Source of the DNA: Caulobacterales bacterium
GTDB taxonomy: Bacteria > Pseudomonadota > Alphaproteobacteria > Caulobacterales > Aquidulcibacteraceae
NCBI GenBank assembly: GCA_017303355.1
Contig: JAFLCU010000004.1
Span: 124,001 to 188,000 of the forward strand
DNA: 64,000 nt
Reading direction: 5' to 3'
The notes beneath the pieces were generated by a model. It was not told where the DNA came from, searched no databases, and saw only the letters and a list, made by a program, of their open reading frames with translations. Every line of letters begins with the position of its first letter. Position 1 is the stretch's first letter. This document shows, piece after piece, positions 1 through 8,655 of this stretch. A program made the translations under genes and the position numbers.

Positions 1-83
1 GGCTGGCGCGGTTCCAGATGGGGCCGCTCGAATGGCTGTGGCGGCGCTTGAGCTATGGCCGTCCCGTCGCTATGGCGAAATGA
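1..83 (+). CDS. C-terminal end of a DUF418-like membrane protein (partial)
   Basis: The frame beginning at base 3 is open from the window edge to a TGA at 81-83. Its 26 residues include the tail motif GPLEWLWRRLSYGR. That Gly-Pro-Leu-Glu-Trp-Leu-Trp-Arg signature followed by a Tyr-Gly pair is typical of the extreme C-terminus of DUF418 family multi-pass membrane proteins. Only the tail is present, so nothing can be said about the rest of the protein or its start. It ends 18 bases before the next gene and may be cotranscribed with it. Confidence 0.65.
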   Translation, partial: LARFQMGPLEWLWRRLSYGRPVAMAK

Positions 84-101
84 ACAAAAGGGAGAAGACA
101 C

Positions 102-470
102 ATGAAGAAATTCGCGATCGCGCTGGCGTTTGGCATGGCGCTCTCTGGCGCGGCCTACGCCGATACGCTGGCCAACGCGCATGAGAACACGGTTGTCGTG
201 ACCTACGCGAACGGCGCGCAGGCGCGCTATCATTTCAACGCCGACAACACCTTCGGCGTGCACACGCCAGATGGCGGCCACGTGCACGGCACGTACGAAC
301 TGGCCAACGGCCAATTGTGCCTGACGCCGGCCGGCGGCGAGCGTGGCTGCTCGGCCTATGTCGGCGACAAGAATGTCGGCGACAGCTGGACGCAAACCGC
401 GACGGATGGCTCGACCATCAACGTAACGCTGGAAGCCGGGCGCGGCGGTGGTCACGACCACGGCCACTGA
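102..470 (+). CDS. Secreted small protein with histidine-rich tail
   Basis: This 122-residue protein begins with a clear Sec signal peptide (MKKFAIALAFGMALSGAAYA, cleavage expected after residue 20). The mature part has two cysteines in a short C-x5-C arrangement (CLTPAGGERGC), which could form a disulfide in the periplasm. It ends in a Gly/His tail (GGGHDHGH) that could bind metal. A good ribosome site (gggagaag) lies just upstream of the ATG. I do not recognise a family; small secreted proteins of this kind are common in Hyphomonadaceae-like genomes. A metal-related role is inference from the tail only. Confidence 0.75.
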   Translation: MKKFAIALAFGMALSGAAYADTLANAHENTVVVTYANGAQARYHFNADNTFGVHTPDGGHVHGTYELANGQLCLTPAGGERGCSAYVGDKNVGDSWTQTATDGSTINVTLEAGRGGGHDHGH

Positions 471-559
471 GGGCGGGCGTTAAGCCGCAGGCCGGCTTGA
501 CCAGGATCATGGATTGAACGCGCTCCTTTGGGCCTGCTCGCACTCAAAGGAGTGTTTTC

Positions 560-916
560 ATGCATAAAGACTGGCCGGAGATGGCCGCCGAGCTGAACCC
601 CCTGGTGACCGCGCTGCGCGAGGGCCATCCCGACGTGATGCGCGCCTTCTCGCAGATGGCGCAATCGGCGACCAAGCCCGGCGCGCTTGATGTCAAAACC
701 AAGGAGCTGATCGCGTTCGCGGTCTCCGTCGCGGTGCGCTGCGACGCCTGCATCGCTTTCCACGCCAAGGCGGCGCTGAAGCACGGCGCAACGCGCGAAG
801 AGGTCGCCGAGGCGCTGGGCATGGCCGTCTATATGGGCGCGGGCCCCAGCGTGATGTACGCCGCGCAGGCGCTTGAGGCGTTCGACCAATATGCGGCGCA
901 GGCCGCCGGCGCCTAA
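560..916 (+). CDS. Carboxymuconolactone decarboxylase / AhpD-like protein
   Basis: The 118-residue protein has the CMD/AhpD fold signature: a helix leading into CDACIAFHAKAALKHGA, with the C-x2-C redox pair and following His of AhpD-type alkylhydroperoxidases. The EEVAEALGMAVYMG helix follows. Members act as thiol-dependent peroxidase partners or decarboxylases; with the C-x2-C-x3-H motif present, a redox role is more likely. An AAAGGAG ribosome site sits before the ATG. The stop codon is immediately followed by a long inverted repeat that may terminate transcription. It appears to be monocistronic. Confidence 0.85.
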   Translation: MHKDWPEMAAELNPLVTALREGHPDVMRAFSQMAQSATKPGALDVKTKELIAFAVSVAVRCDACIAFHAKAALKHGATREEVAEALGMAVYMGAGPSVMYAAQALEAFDQYAAQAAGA

Positions 917-918
917 AA

Positions 919-986
919 GCCTCGCGCTTTAAATGCGACCCAGCAGGCGGGATCGAGTTCTGGTCGCATTTAAAGTGCAAAGAGGC
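919..986. terminator. Long inverted repeat after the AhpD-like gene
   Basis: Arms 919-940 and 962-986 are complementary over about 20 bases (a perfect 14-base core ctttaaatgcgacc / ggtcgcatttaaag plus an outer gcctc/gaggc pair), with a loop of about 21 bases. It starts two bases after the stop codon. There is no U-tract, so intrinsic termination is not certain; it may act as an mRNA 3' stabilising stem. Confidence 0.5.
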
Positions 987-1003
987 TTTAGATTCGGGGG
1001 CTC

Positions 1004-1078
1004 TAGCGCGGCTTATGGACTTTAAATTCGCTCGGCGCCCGCCATCAAACTGAGGCGAATTTAAAGTCCGCCGCGCTA
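1004..1078. terminator. Second TTTAAA-containing inverted repeat, ending on the dapD stop codon
   Basis: Arms 1004-1031 (tagcgcggc + 4 extra bases + ggactttaaattcgc) and 1055-1078 (gcgaatttaaagtcc + gccgcgcta) pair over about 24 bases. The right arm includes the dapD stop codon (1076-1078). Together with the stem at 919-986 it fills the gap between the convergent genes, each stem next to one of the two stops. Both stems carry the same ctttaaat core. Confidence 0.5.
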
Positions 1079-1918
1079 GTCGCGCAGCAGCTCGTTCACG
1101 CCGGTCTTCGCGCGCGTTTGCGCGTCGACGCGTTTTACGATCACGACACAGGCGAGGCTCGGGCCGCCTTTCGGATCGGGCAATGAGCCCGGCACGACGA
1201 CGCTATAGGCCGGCACTTCGCCGCGCGTGATCTCGCCGGTGGCGCGGTCGACGATCTTGGTCGATTGGCTGATGAACGTGCCCATCGCCAGCACCGCGCC
1301 TTCGCGCACGATCACGCCTTCGGCCACTTCCGAACGCGCGCCGATGAAGCAGCCGTCTTCGATGATGGTGGGGTTGGCTTGCAGCGGCTCAAGCACGCCG
1401 CCAATGCCGGCGCCGCCGCTCAAATGCACATGTCTGCCGATCTGTGCGCAGGAGCCGACCGTGGCCCACGTATCGACCATCGCGCCTTCATCGACATAGG
1501 CGCCGATGTTCACGAAGCTCGGCATCAGCACCACATTCTTGCCGATGAAGCTGCCCCGGCGCGCCACCGCGCCCGGCACGGCGCGGAAGCCGGCCTTCTC
1601 GAATTGGCCCGCGCCCCAGCCCCAGAATTTTGTTTGAACCTTGTCCCAATATGGGCCGGGCGAGGGATCGCCATTGCCGGTTAGCCCGATCAACCGGTTG
1701 GCGCTCGTGCGGAAGGACAGCAGCACCGCTTTCTTCAGCCATTGATGCGTGATCCACGCGCCATCGGCGCCGCGCTCGGCGACACGCGCCTGGCCGGAAT
1801 CCAGAAGATCGAGCGCGGCTTCGATCGCCTCGACGTCGGCGCCTTTGCTGGCGGGCGTGAGTTCGGTGCGCCGCTCCCAGGCGGCTTCGATGGCGACGGA
1901 AAGATCGGAAGTGCTCAT
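1076..1918 (-). CDS. dapD: 2,3,4,5-tetrahydropyridine-2,6-dicarboxylate N-succinyltransferase
   Basis: This 280-residue protein matches DapD in length and layout. It has an N-terminal helical domain (AIEAAWERR...), the active-site stretch [20 protein letters not shown], and a left-handed beta-helix of hexapeptide repeats ([45 protein letters not shown]). It transfers succinate from succinyl-CoA to tetrahydrodipicolinate in the succinylase branch of lysine/diaminopimelate synthesis, in the cytoplasm. In related genomes dapD follows argB and a HAD hydrolase gene; here the order is kept but an SDR gene and a repeat lie between. Confidence 0.96.
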   Translation of the reverse strand: MSTSDLSVAIEAAWERRTELTPASKGADVEAIEAALDLLDSGQARVAERGADGAWITHQWLKKAVLLSFRTSANRLIGLTGNGDPSPGPYWDKVQTKFWGWGAGQFEKAGFRAVPGAVARRGSFIGKNVVLMPSFVNIGAYVDEGAMVDTWATVGSCAQIGRHVHLSGGAGIGGVLEPLQANPTIIEDGCFIGARSEVAEGVIVREGAVLAMGTFISQSTKIVDRATGEITRGEVPAYSVVVPGSLPDPKGGPSLACVVIVKRVDAQTRAKTGVNELLRD

Positions 1919-2006
1919 GGGGCCGAGTTAGCCGCCGCCTGACGTGGTGGCAAGGATCGACAGGCCCGCACGGCGGCTCGATAGTGCAGCGATTGGGAGC
2001 GAAACA

Positions 2007-2795
2007 ATGAGCGCATTCAAGGACGGGTTGCTGAACGGCAAAGTGGCGTTCGTCGCGGGCGGCACCAGCGGCATCAATCTGGGCATCGCCAAGCGGATGG
2101 CCGAATTGGGCGCGAAAGTCGCCGTGGCTGGGCGCAATCCGGAGAAAGCGCAAAACGCCGCCGCCGCGATCGGCCATGGCGCCGCGGGCTATTCCACCGA
2201 TGTGCGCGACTACGCCGCCACGCGCGCGGTGATGGAGCAAATCCATGGCGCCTGGGGCCCGATGGATGTCGTCGTCTCTGGCGCGGCCGGAAATTTCCTG
2301 GCGCCGGCAGCCGGCTTGTCCGCCAACGGCTTCAAGACCGTGGTCGATATCGATCTGCTCGGCACCTTCAACGTGTTTCGCGGCTGCTACGACCTCATCC
2401 GCAAGCCCGGCGCCTCGCTGATCGCGATCACGGCGGGCCAAGCGGTGAACCCAACCATGCTGCAAATCCACGCATGCGCGGCCAAGGCGGGCGTCAATCA
2501 GGTGGTGCGCGTGTTGGCGATGGAATGGGGGCCGGAAGGCGTGCGCGTGAACGGCATTTCGCCCGGCCCGATCGCTGGCACCGAAGGCATGGAGCGCCTC
2601 GCGCCAAATCCCGAGGTCACGAAAGCGCTGACCGGCCGCATCCCGCTGCGCCGCTACGGCGAGATCAACGAAATCGCCGAGAGCGCTGTGTTCCTGAGCA
2701 GCGATTCCGCCGCCTACATCACCGGCGCGATCCTGGATTGCGACGGCGGCTCAGGCCTCGGCGACGCGCGCAGCCCGTTCGAGCGGACAAGCTAA
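2007..2795 (+). CDS. SDR oxidoreductase of the peroxisomal-type 2,4-dienoyl-CoA reductase group
   Basis: From the ATG at 2007 (ribosome site gggagcg at 1996-2002) the protein has 262 residues. The Rossmann motif is [19 protein letters not shown]. The NNAG position reads [10 protein letters not shown], as in 2,4-dienoyl-CoA reductases. The usual catalytic Tyr of YxxxK is absent: the region reads HACAAKAGV, keeping only Ser/Ala-Ala-Lys, again a DECR hallmark. It probably reduces 2,4-dienoyl-CoA with NADPH during unsaturated fatty acid oxidation. A longer upstream in-frame start exists, but it would overlap the dapD promoter region and has no ribosome site. Confidence 0.8.
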   Translation: MSAFKDGLLNGKVAFVAGGTSGINLGIAKRMAELGAKVAVAGRNPEKAQNAAAAIGHGAAGYSTDVRDYAATRAVMEQIHGAWGPMDVVVSGAAGNFLAPAAGLSANGFKTVVDIDLLGTFNVFRGCYDLIRKPGASLIAITAGQAVNPTMLQIHACAAKAGVNQVVRVLAMEWGPEGVRVNGISPGPIAGTEGMERLAPNPEVTKALTGRIPLRRYGEINEIAESAVFLSSDSAAYITGAILDCDGGSGLGDARSPFERTS

Positions 2796-2806
2796 CGGCT
2801 CCGCGC

Positions 2807-2992
2807 CAATATGGACCGCCGGCGCCTCGCCGGCATAGCGCAAGCGCAGGCTTCGACAAGCTCAGCCTGACGCCACTTAGGCGGCAACGACTGGTTCAGG
2901 GCAATCGCAGCTCTCTCATTCGCGCCACGCTGAGCCAGTCGAAGCGCGGCGCGCGGCTCGAACGGATGCCGGCGAGGGCGCCGGCGGTCCAT
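2807..2992. repeat. Palindromic framed repeat element, family A (copy 1)
   Basis: Outer arms 2811-2836 and 2966-2992 are inverted copies (atggaccgccggcgcc... / ...ggcgccggcggtccat) differing by one base. Inside is a second inverted repeat (gcttcgacaagctcag / ctgagccagtcgaagc). The same outer arms recur at 37495-37708, 61123-61262 and 62226-62274. The element sits between the SDR stop and the HAD stop (convergent genes), so it may also act as a transcription stop. Confidence 0.85.
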
Positions 2993-2997
2993 AGTGT

Positions 2998-3642
2998 TCA
3001 GCCAACCCAGCCGCGCAGCAGCGTGTGTACGTCGTGCGCGTAGTGATCCACGTAAGCCGGGCGCGGATCGGGATGTACGGGGCCGACCAGCGCTGTGGCG
3101 AAGCCCATCTCGTGCGCGGGCTCCAGATTGCGCAGCGTATCCTCCACCAGCATGGCGCGCGCGGGATCGATATCGAACGCATGCAGCAAGCGCTCATACG
3201 CAAGTCGCTGCGGCTTCGGCGCATAGTCCGCCGCGTCGAGATCGAACACGTTGTGGAAATAGGTTGAAAGCCCAAGCGCCTCGAGCGTGCGCTCGGCATG
3301 GCCGCCGCCGCCATTGGTGAAGATGATCTTGCGCCCCGGCAGCTTATCCAGCAGCGCGCCGAGTTCACGGTCGCGGCTCAGCACCGAATAATCCGCATCA
3401 TGCACATAGGCCATGAAATCGGCCGCATCGACGCCGTGATGTTTGGCGAGACCCACGACGGTTGCGCCATATTCGTGGAAATAATGTTCGCGCAGCTCAA
3501 GTGCACGCACGCGATCGCCGTCGACCACGCGCGCGATATAATCGGTCATGCGTTCGCCGATGTCGTCGTAGAGGGCGGGCGCTGGGTAGAGCGTGTTGTC
3601 GAGATCGAACACCCAGTCGCGGACGGTCGCGAGCGGCATCAA
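2998..3642 (-). CDS. Pyrimidine 5'-nucleotidase-like HAD hydrolase
   Basis: The 214-residue protein has the HAD motif I FDLDNTLYP near residue 14 (nucleophile and acid/base Asp), motif II TNGG, and motif III/IV in the LVEDTLRNLEPA stretch. The YP after the DxDNT motif and the helical cap are typical of the SDT1/PHM8-like pyrimidine 5'-nucleotidase group, which dephosphorylates nucleoside monophosphates. Its start overlaps the DUF1036 gene stop by 4 bases (ATGA), so the two are translationally coupled. It closes the argB-DUF1036-HAD operon. Substrate is inferred from family only. Confidence 0.88.
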   Translation of the reverse strand: MMPLATVRDWVFDLDNTLYPAPALYDDIGERMTDYIARVVDGDRVRALELREHYFHEYGATVVGLAKHHGVDAADFMAYVHDADYSVLSRDRELGALLDKLPGRKIIFTNGGGGHAERTLEALGLSTYFHNVFDLDAADYAPKPQRLAYERLLHAFDIDPARAMLVEDTLRNLEPAHEMGFATALVGPVHPDPRPAYVDHYAHDVHTLLRGWVG

Positions 3643-4817
3643 TCGCCTGAGCCTCTGTCTTCGGTTGGCGCCGTGGGCGGCGCAAGACCCCGGCGCGGCG
3701 CTTCACGCGTGGCCGGCGATGCGCCGTCCGGCGCGTGCGTGACGACACGCGATTGCATGCCGACCTCGAGGAAATTGTCTTCGTCGAACTCGACGACGAG
3801 GCCTTGGCGTCCGCTCGTATTGATCGGCGCGAACGCGCTCTCCTGGTAATAGCGCTCGGCGCAATCGTCGCGGCCGAGCACGGCGAAGCGCGACGGGCTG
3901 GTGCAGAAGATTTCGCCCGAGCGCAGCAGGCGCGGGCCCTCGGCCGTATCCATGCTCGCATAGACGTAATAGCGCTCTTGGATCAGCACCTCGTCGATCG
4001 TGCGCACGCACGAATTGGGATTGAGCGACCACCAGCCGCGGCTTTCCCAGCCTTCGCCGCGTCGGCGGCCAACCGCTGTCCAGAGCCGCGCGTTGGTGCG
4101 GTTGCAAAGCGTAAGACCAACTTGGCCCGAACGGCGGCGCGCCGCCGTTTCGAGCGCGTCGATCAATTGATCTTCGGTGGCGTTCGGCGAGAGCCGGGCG
4201 GTGGCGCGAAATTGCGCGATGGCTTGGGCGATCACGCGCGGATCGACGGCGCCGCGCCGGCCCTCCGGCACGCTATAGCCGGCGTCATCCAGCAAGCGCT
4301 GCACGCCGCGCTGACGCGCGCGCGCCAACGTGAACGCCTGCGTTTCCGCGAATGACGTCCGCCAGCTGTCGCGCTTGTTGATCTGCACGCGGCGGAAGCG
4401 GCGCTCTTCCAAGCCTTGCGGCTCGCATTGCGGCGGGTTTTCCACGGTGAACGAACTCGAAGGATCAACGCAGAGGATGGCGTCGCCTGCCCATTGCTGA
4501 CGCCCGCCGCGATGCGCTGGCGAGGTGCGGCCATACAGATAATGCGTGCCGCGCGAGAGCGGGGAGGTGATCGCGGTGCGGCATTCGCCTGGGCGCAGGC
4601 GCGTCCAGCCTTGCACGAGGATGGCGCGGTTATCGGGGCGGCCGGTCGCGGCTTCGATGACATAGCTCGTCTCGTTGCAGATTTGCCAGCCATTGGCGCG
4701 CTGTTGCTGCTGCGCGCTGGTGGCGCCCGCAAACACGAACAGCGCCGCGAGCGCGACGCAAAACAGCGCGGCGAAGACGCCGGCCTTAGTCAGCTTTGAT
4801 GAGCGTGCCTGCGCCAT
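3639..4817 (-). CDS. Double DUF1036 exported protein
   Basis: This 392-residue protein starts with a positively charged stretch and a hydrophobic segment (residues 10-33) ending near SAQQQQ: a signal peptide or membrane anchor. Two DUF1036 domains follow. The first begins [18 protein letters not shown] (about 41-140), the second [18 protein letters not shown] (about 235-335), each with the conserved cysteines. DUF1036 proteins are alphaproteobacterial exported proteins of unknown role. The tail is Pro/Arg-rich and looks disordered. The start overlaps the end of argB by 32 bases and the end overlaps the HAD gene by 4, so it belongs to that operon. Confidence 0.85.
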   Translation of the reverse strand: MAQARSSKLTKAGVFAALFCVALAALFVFAGATSAQQQQRANGWQICNETSYVIEAATGRPDNRAILVQGWTRLRPGECRTAITSPLSRGTHYLYGRTSPAHRGGRQQWAGDAILCVDPSSSFTVENPPQCEPQGLEERRFRRVQINKRDSWRTSFAETQAFTLARARQRGVQRLLDDAGYSVPEGRRGAVDPRVIAQAIAQFRATARLSPNATEDQLIDALETAARRRSGQVGLTLCNRTNARLWTAVGRRRGEGWESRGWWSLNPNSCVRTIDEVLIQERYYVYASMDTAEGPRLLRSGEIFCTSPSRFAVLGRDDCAERYYQESAFAPINTSGRQGLVVEFDEDNFLEVGMQSRVVTHAPDGASPATREAPRRGLAPPTAPTEDRGSGD

Positions 4818-5721
4818 AATCGGTGAACAATTCCATGAGCAGGACGTGCGGCGTGCGCCCGTCGAGGATGACAGCGGCTTCGACGCCGTGATCGACGGCG
4901 GCGATGCAGGTTTCGAGTTTCGGGATCATGCCGCCCGTGGCGACGCCGGCATCGATGGCCTTGCGCGCATCGGCGGCCGACATCTCGCGGATCAATTCGC
5001 GATCCTTGTCGAGAACGCCGGGAATGTCGGAGAGCAGCAGGAAGCGCTTGGCCGAGAGCGCCTTGGCGATGGCGCCGGCGGCGGTGTCGGCGTTGATATT
5101 GTAGGTGCGGCCGTCAGCGGCCACGCCGATCGGCGCGATCACCGGGATATAATCTTCCGGCGCATTGATCAGCGCCTGGATCAAAGTTGGATCGACATCG
5201 GTTGGATCGCCGACGAAGCCCAGATCGACGGCTTGCTCGATCATGCTGTCGGGATCCTTGCGCGTGCGGACAACCTTCTCGCAGGTGATGATGCGCGCAT
5301 CCTTGCCCGAGAGGCCGACGCCGCGCACATCCGCTTCGGCGCCTTCGGCCGTGATCAGATGCGCGAGCTCTTTATTGACGCTGCCCGAGAGCACCATCTC
5401 GGCGACTTCCATCGTGTCGGAATCGGTGATGCGCAGGCCGTCCACGAATTGCGATTTCACTCCCGCCTTTTCGAGCATGCGGCTGATCTGCGGACCGCCG
5501 CCATGCACCACGACAGGATGCATGCCCACGAGCTTCAGAAGAACGACGTCTGCGGCGAATTTGCGGGCGGTTTCGGTATCGCCCATGGCGTGGCCGCCAT
5601 ATTTCACGACAATGATCTCGCGATCATAAATCTGAATGTACGGCAGCGCTTCCGCGAGCGTCTTGGCGGAAGCCAGGCTCTCGGCCAGACGGGCGGCGTG
5701 GTCTTGGGCGGACTTGTTCAC
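4786..5721 (-). CDS. argB: Acetylglutamate kinase
   Basis: The 311-residue protein carries the N-acetylglutamate kinase signatures: [11 protein letters not shown] (phosphate-binding Lys and Gly), [45 protein letters not shown] and [10 protein letters not shown]. It phosphorylates N-acetylglutamate in the second step of arginine synthesis. The N-terminal helix (about 30 residues before the kinase fold) is typical of arginine-feedback-inhibited hexameric enzymes; feedback is inference. It lies 27 bases after engB and overlaps the DUF1036 gene. Confidence 0.96.
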   Translation of the reverse strand: MNKSAQDHAARLAESLASAKTLAEALPYIQIYDREIIVVKYGGHAMGDTETARKFAADVVLLKLVGMHPVVVHGGGPQISRMLEKAGVKSQFVDGLRITDSDTMEVAEMVLSGSVNKELAHLITAEGAEADVRGVGLSGKDARIITCEKVVRTRKDPDSMIEQAVDLGFVGDPTDVDPTLIQALINAPEDYIPVIAPIGVAADGRTYNINADTAAGAIAKALSAKRFLLLSDIPGVLDKDRELIREMSAADARKAIDAGVATGGMIPKLETCIAAVDHGVEAAVILDGRTPHVLLMELFTDYGAGTLIKAD

Positions 5722-5748
5722 GGAGCGGTTCCTAAGCGGTTCGCGCGG

Positions 5749-6399
5749 TTACGCCAAGGCCGCGATTTCAGCGCGCAAAAGCTCGATGCCCGCGCCGGTT
5801 TCCGACGACGTGGCGATGATGACAGGGTGCGCGGCCGGGCGCTTGGCGATGGCGCTTTGCGTCGCCGCCAATGTTTCAGCGAGTTCGCTCGGTTTGATCT
5901 TGTCGGCCTTGGTCAGCACCAGCTGATAGATCACGGCGGAGGTGTCGAGCGCGTCCATGACTTCTTTGTCATGCGACTTGAGGCCGTGGCGCGCGTCGAT
6001 CAGCAGGATCACGCGATGCAGCGTGGGACGCCCACGCAGGTAATCGCGGATGAGGCTGGTCCAGCGGCCGATCTCGGCTTTGCCCGCCTTGGCGTAGCCA
6101 TAGCCCGGCATATCGACCAGGCGCAGCCGATCGCCCACGCGGAAGAAATTGAGTTCGCGCGTGCGGCCAGGCTCCGTCGATGCGCGCGCGAGCTTGTTGC
6201 GGCCCGTGAGCGCGTTGATCAGCGACGACTTGCCGACATTCGAGCGCCCCGCGAACGCCACCTCCGGTAGCGACGCATCCGGCAAATGTTCCATGCTCGG
6301 CACGCCGCGCTCGAAATCGGCGGGGCCGGCGAAGAGGAGCCGGCCTGCTTCGATCCAATCGGGATTGGGGATTGGGGATTGGGGATTGGGCTCAGACAT
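5749..6399 (-). CDS. engB: Ribosome biogenesis GTPase EngB/YihA
   Basis: The 216-residue GTPase shows G1 [14 protein letters not shown], the switch region ending in TREL(NFF), G3 [12 protein letters not shown]4 LTKADK and G5 TSSETGAG. EngB acts in assembly of the large ribosomal subunit. The conserved fold begins about residue 15 ([11 protein letters not shown]); the first 14 residues ([14 protein letters not shown]) are encoded by a short GGGGATT tandem array at 6361-6390, an unusual repeat-derived N-terminus. The ATG at 6397-6399 overlaps the stop of the decayed four-helix-bundle gene by 8 bases. Confidence 0.93.
   Translation of the reverse strand: MSEPNPQSPIPNPDWIEAGRLLFAGPADFERGVPSMEHLPDASLPEVAFAGRSNVGKSSLINALTGRNKLARASTEPGRTRELNFFRVGDRLRLVDMPGYGYAKAGKAEIGRWTSLIRDYLRGRPTLHRVILLIDARHGLKSHDKEVMDALDTSAVIYQLVLTKADKIKPSELAETLAATQSAIAKRPAAHPVIIATSSETGAGIELLRAEIAALA
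6361..6390 (+). repeat. Telomere-like GGGGATT tandem array inside the engB start
   Basis: Five G-tracts of 3-4 bases separated by ATT lie on the + strand. This is a classic potential G-quadruplex sequence on the engB template strand. Read on the - strand it encodes the proline/asparagine-rich EngB N-terminus. A related, less regular array lies at 6745-6776 on the other side of the four-helix-bundle gene. Confidence 0.9.
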
Positions 6400-6751
6400 C
6401 TTTTAAGCGAGCGTGCAGGCGATTGAGCATACGGGCAACACGCTCGACGTCTTCGAGTAAGGGTTTGTCAGCTCCGGCTGCAGATGCTTGGTTCGCGTGG
6501 CCAAAAGCAGGAGCGTCTCCAACTCGGCGCACGAGCCGCGTGCAATGCTGATGAAGTGTGCGTATTCCTTGCGCGTGGCGCGGGCGTGCCCTTCCGCGAT
6601 GTTCGCGGGGGATTGAGATTGCAGCGCGGATCATTTGGGCGGTGAGGCGATACTCCTCTTGCTTCGGCATCGCGGGCGCGGCTGCGTAGATCGCCTCGGC
6701 GACATCCATCGCCTTGGCCCAGACCTCTAGCTCGCGATAGCTCGCCCCCAA
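6392..6751 (-). pseudogene. Four-helix-bundle (23S rRNA IVS-type) protein gene with two frameshifts
   Basis: The first residues (YRELEVWAKAMDVAEAIY ... AISIP) and the last (DKPLLEDVERVARML) match the small four-helix-bundle 'S23/IVS' family and lie in one frame. The middle in that frame is nonsense. The true middle lies in the next frame: after SIP it reads ANIAEGHARATRKEYAHF then ISIARGSCAELETLLLLATR. An extra C in a C5 run (6607-6611) and a lost base near 6468-6476 explain this. The frame-restored 119-codon reading frame therefore has about 45 wrong residues. The only start in frame is a TTG inside the GGGGATT array. Function of the family is unknown. Confidence 0.8.
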
Positions 6752-6776
6752 TTCCTAATCCCCAATCCCTAATCCC
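6745..6776 (-). repeat. Second GGGATT/GGGGATTAGG array
   Basis: On the - strand this reads G-tracts separated by ATTA/ATT/AATT, starting 4 bases after the yidC stop and running into the TTG start of the decayed four-helix-bundle gene. It is the same kind of array as 6361-6390 but on the RNA-like strand, so a G-quadruplex could form in the transcript between yidC and the downstream genes. Confidence 0.8.
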
Positions 6777-6780
6777 GCGG

Positions 6781-8649
6781 CTACTCCGCCGCCTTCGCGC
6801 CGCCCCCAAACCTCTTCGCGATCAGCTTGTCGATCTGCGTCTCCACGCCTTGGCGGCGCATAATGACGTATTGCTGCAGGATCGAGAGCGTGTTCGACCA
6901 GGTCCAGTAAATGACGAGGCCGGCCGGGAAGGCGGCGAACATCACCGTGAACAGCGGCGGCAGGAAGCCCATGATCTGCGCTTGCGTCGGATCGGTCGGC
7001 GGCGGCGAGAGCGCCTGCAGCGCCCACATCGAGAGCCCGTAAAGGATCGGCCAGGCGCCGATCAGCAGGAAGCTCGGCACATCATACGGCAGCAAGCCGA
7101 ACAGGTTGAACAGCGAGGTCGGATCGCGCGCCGAGAGATCGCGGATCCAGCCCACGAACGGCGCATGCCGCATCTCGATCGTCACGCTCAACGTTTTGTA
7201 GAGCGCGAAGAAGACCGGGATTTGCATCAGGATCGGCACGCAACCGGCGACGGGATTGACCTTCTCGGTCTGATAGAGCTTCAGGATTTCCTGCTGTTGG
7301 CGCTGTTTATCGGCTGCATAGCGTTCCTGAACCTCCTTCATCTTCGGCGCGAGGCCGCGCATCTTCGCCATCGACTTGAACGACGAATAGACGAGCGGAA
7401 AGAGCAGCAGCTTGATGACGATCGTGGACGCCAGGATCGCCAGGCCAAAATTGAACACGACACCCCAACCGGCGAACATCTGCGCGAGCGGGTGCAGCAG
7501 CCACGTAAAGAACGGGCGCGTCAGGAACCAGAAATTGCCCCAATCGATCGCGTCGTCGAAGCGGGGAATGTTCAACGCGTTCTGATAATCGCGCAGCAAT
7601 TCGAAACGCTTGGCCCCGGCGAAGAAGCGTTGCGTGTAGCTGAGTTCGCCGCCTGCCGGCACTTCGTGCCAATCGCCGCGATAAGCGGCGCGATAATCGT
7701 TCACGGCGCCCTCCGAGCGCGCGTCGAAATAAGTGGAGACGCGTTCGTCTTGCGCGGGAATGATGGCGGCGAGCCAATAATGGTCGGTGACGCCGAACCA
7801 GCCGCCTTGGCCCTGCAAATCCTCAAGGCGTTCGTCGGCGCCGACGCGGCCGCGCGCGCGGTTGCGGATGTGCTTGTTGGCGTTCTCGTAGGTGACCTGG
7901 CGCAGGTTGTTGTTTTCACCAAAGGCGCCGATCAGGCCCTGATGCACGATTTGGTTGCGCACATAATCTTGCGGCATGCCTTGGCGGCGCACTGTGCCGA
8001 ACGGGCGCGTGGTGATCGCGCTATCGCTCGCATTGCGCACCACGTCCGTGATCGTGAACATGTAATTCCGATCGATGGCGATGGTGCGCTCGATGCTGAG
8101 GCCGTCGCCGGCGGCGAGCGTCAGCGTGACCGGCGTGTCCGGCGTGAGGCGTGCGCCTTCCGCTGCTGTCCAGCCGCTGAACGCATCGGCCAAGGTCGAG
8201 GCGTTCTCGCCCGCGCGCATCTCCCAGCCGAAGAAGGCGTCGTGCCCGAACTCGGACGCCATCGGCGAGAGCACGGTGACTTCGTCGCTGTTGGGATCGA
8301 TGGTGCGGCGATAGTCGCGCAGGTTCAGATCGTCGATGCGCGCGCCTTCGAGCGAGATCGAACCATCGACCTCCGGCGTGTCGATCACGATGCGCGCGCC
8401 CGCTGATTGCGCCAGCACTTGTTCGCGGGCCACCGGCGCCGAGGGTGCGGCAGGCGTCTCGGCGGCTTGGCCCTCGGCCGTGGTGGCCGGCTGGGTCGCT
8501 TCGATGCGCGCTTGTTCTTCGGCCTGCAAGCGCTCGCGCTGCGGGGCGTTATAGAAGAACTCGAAACCGAACAGGATCGCCGCCGAAAGCGCGATGGCGA
8601 TGAAAACATTCCGGGTTTCGCCAGGGCCGGGGCCGCCGGGGTTTTGCAT
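6781..8649 (-). CDS. yidC: Membrane protein insertase YidC
   Basis: The 622-residue protein has the Gram-negative YidC layout. It has an N-terminal membrane helix (FIAIALSAAILFGFEFF), a large periplasmic P1 domain (about 60-360) and a C-terminal insertase core. The core contains FNFGLAILASTIVIKLLLFPL, the cytoplasmic loop MRGLAPKMKEVQERYAADK, NPVAGCVPILMQIPVFFALY and the last helices around FPAGLVIYWTWSN. It inserts membrane proteins with or without SecYEG. It lies 6 bases after rnpA in the conserved rpmH-rnpA-yidC cluster. Confidence 0.97.
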   Translation of the reverse strand: MQNPGGPGPGETRNVFIAIALSAAILFGFEFFYNAPQRERLQAEEQARIEATQPATTAEGQAAETPAAPSAPVAREQVLAQSAGARIVIDTPEVDGSISLEGARIDDLNLRDYRRTIDPNSDEVTVLSPMASEFGHDAFFGWEMRAGENASTLADAFSGWTAAEGARLTPDTPVTLTLAAGDGLSIERTIAIDRNYMFTITDVVRNASDSAITTRPFGTVRRQGMPQDYVRNQIVHQGLIGAFGENNNLRQVTYENANKHIRNRARGRVGADERLEDLQGQGGWFGVTDHYWLAAIIPAQDERVSTYFDARSEGAVNDYRAAYRGDWHEVPAGGELSYTQRFFAGAKRFELLRDYQNALNIPRFDDAIDWGNFWFLTRPFFTWLLHPLAQMFAGWGVVFNFGLAILASTIVIKLLLFPLVYSSFKSMAKMRGLAPKMKEVQERYAADKQRQQQEILKLYQTEKVNPVAGCVPILMQIPVFFALYKTLSVTIEMRHAPFVGWIRDLSARDPTSLFNLFGLLPYDVPSFLLIGAWPILYGLSMWALQALSPPPTDPTQAQIMGFLPPLFTVMFAAFPAGLVIYWTWSNTLSILQQYVIMRRQGVETQIDKLIAKRFGGGAKAAE

Positions 8650-8655
8650 GATGCT

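Noticed and set aside
2807..2992. CRISPR array or insertion sequence
   Set aside because: The repeats here and at 37.5, 61.1 and 62.2 kb are inverted and irregularly spaced, with no transposase and no regular spacers.
4675..8406. Very long open frames opposite engB/argB and yidC (over 500 codons each)
   Set aside because: They are antisense shadows caused by the strong G/C third-position bias; the translations are Arg/His/Ala-rich with no motif, and the opposite strand encodes clear housekeeping proteins. The same applies to long frames opposite the DUF885, bkd, HAD and acyl-CoA dehydrogenase genes.
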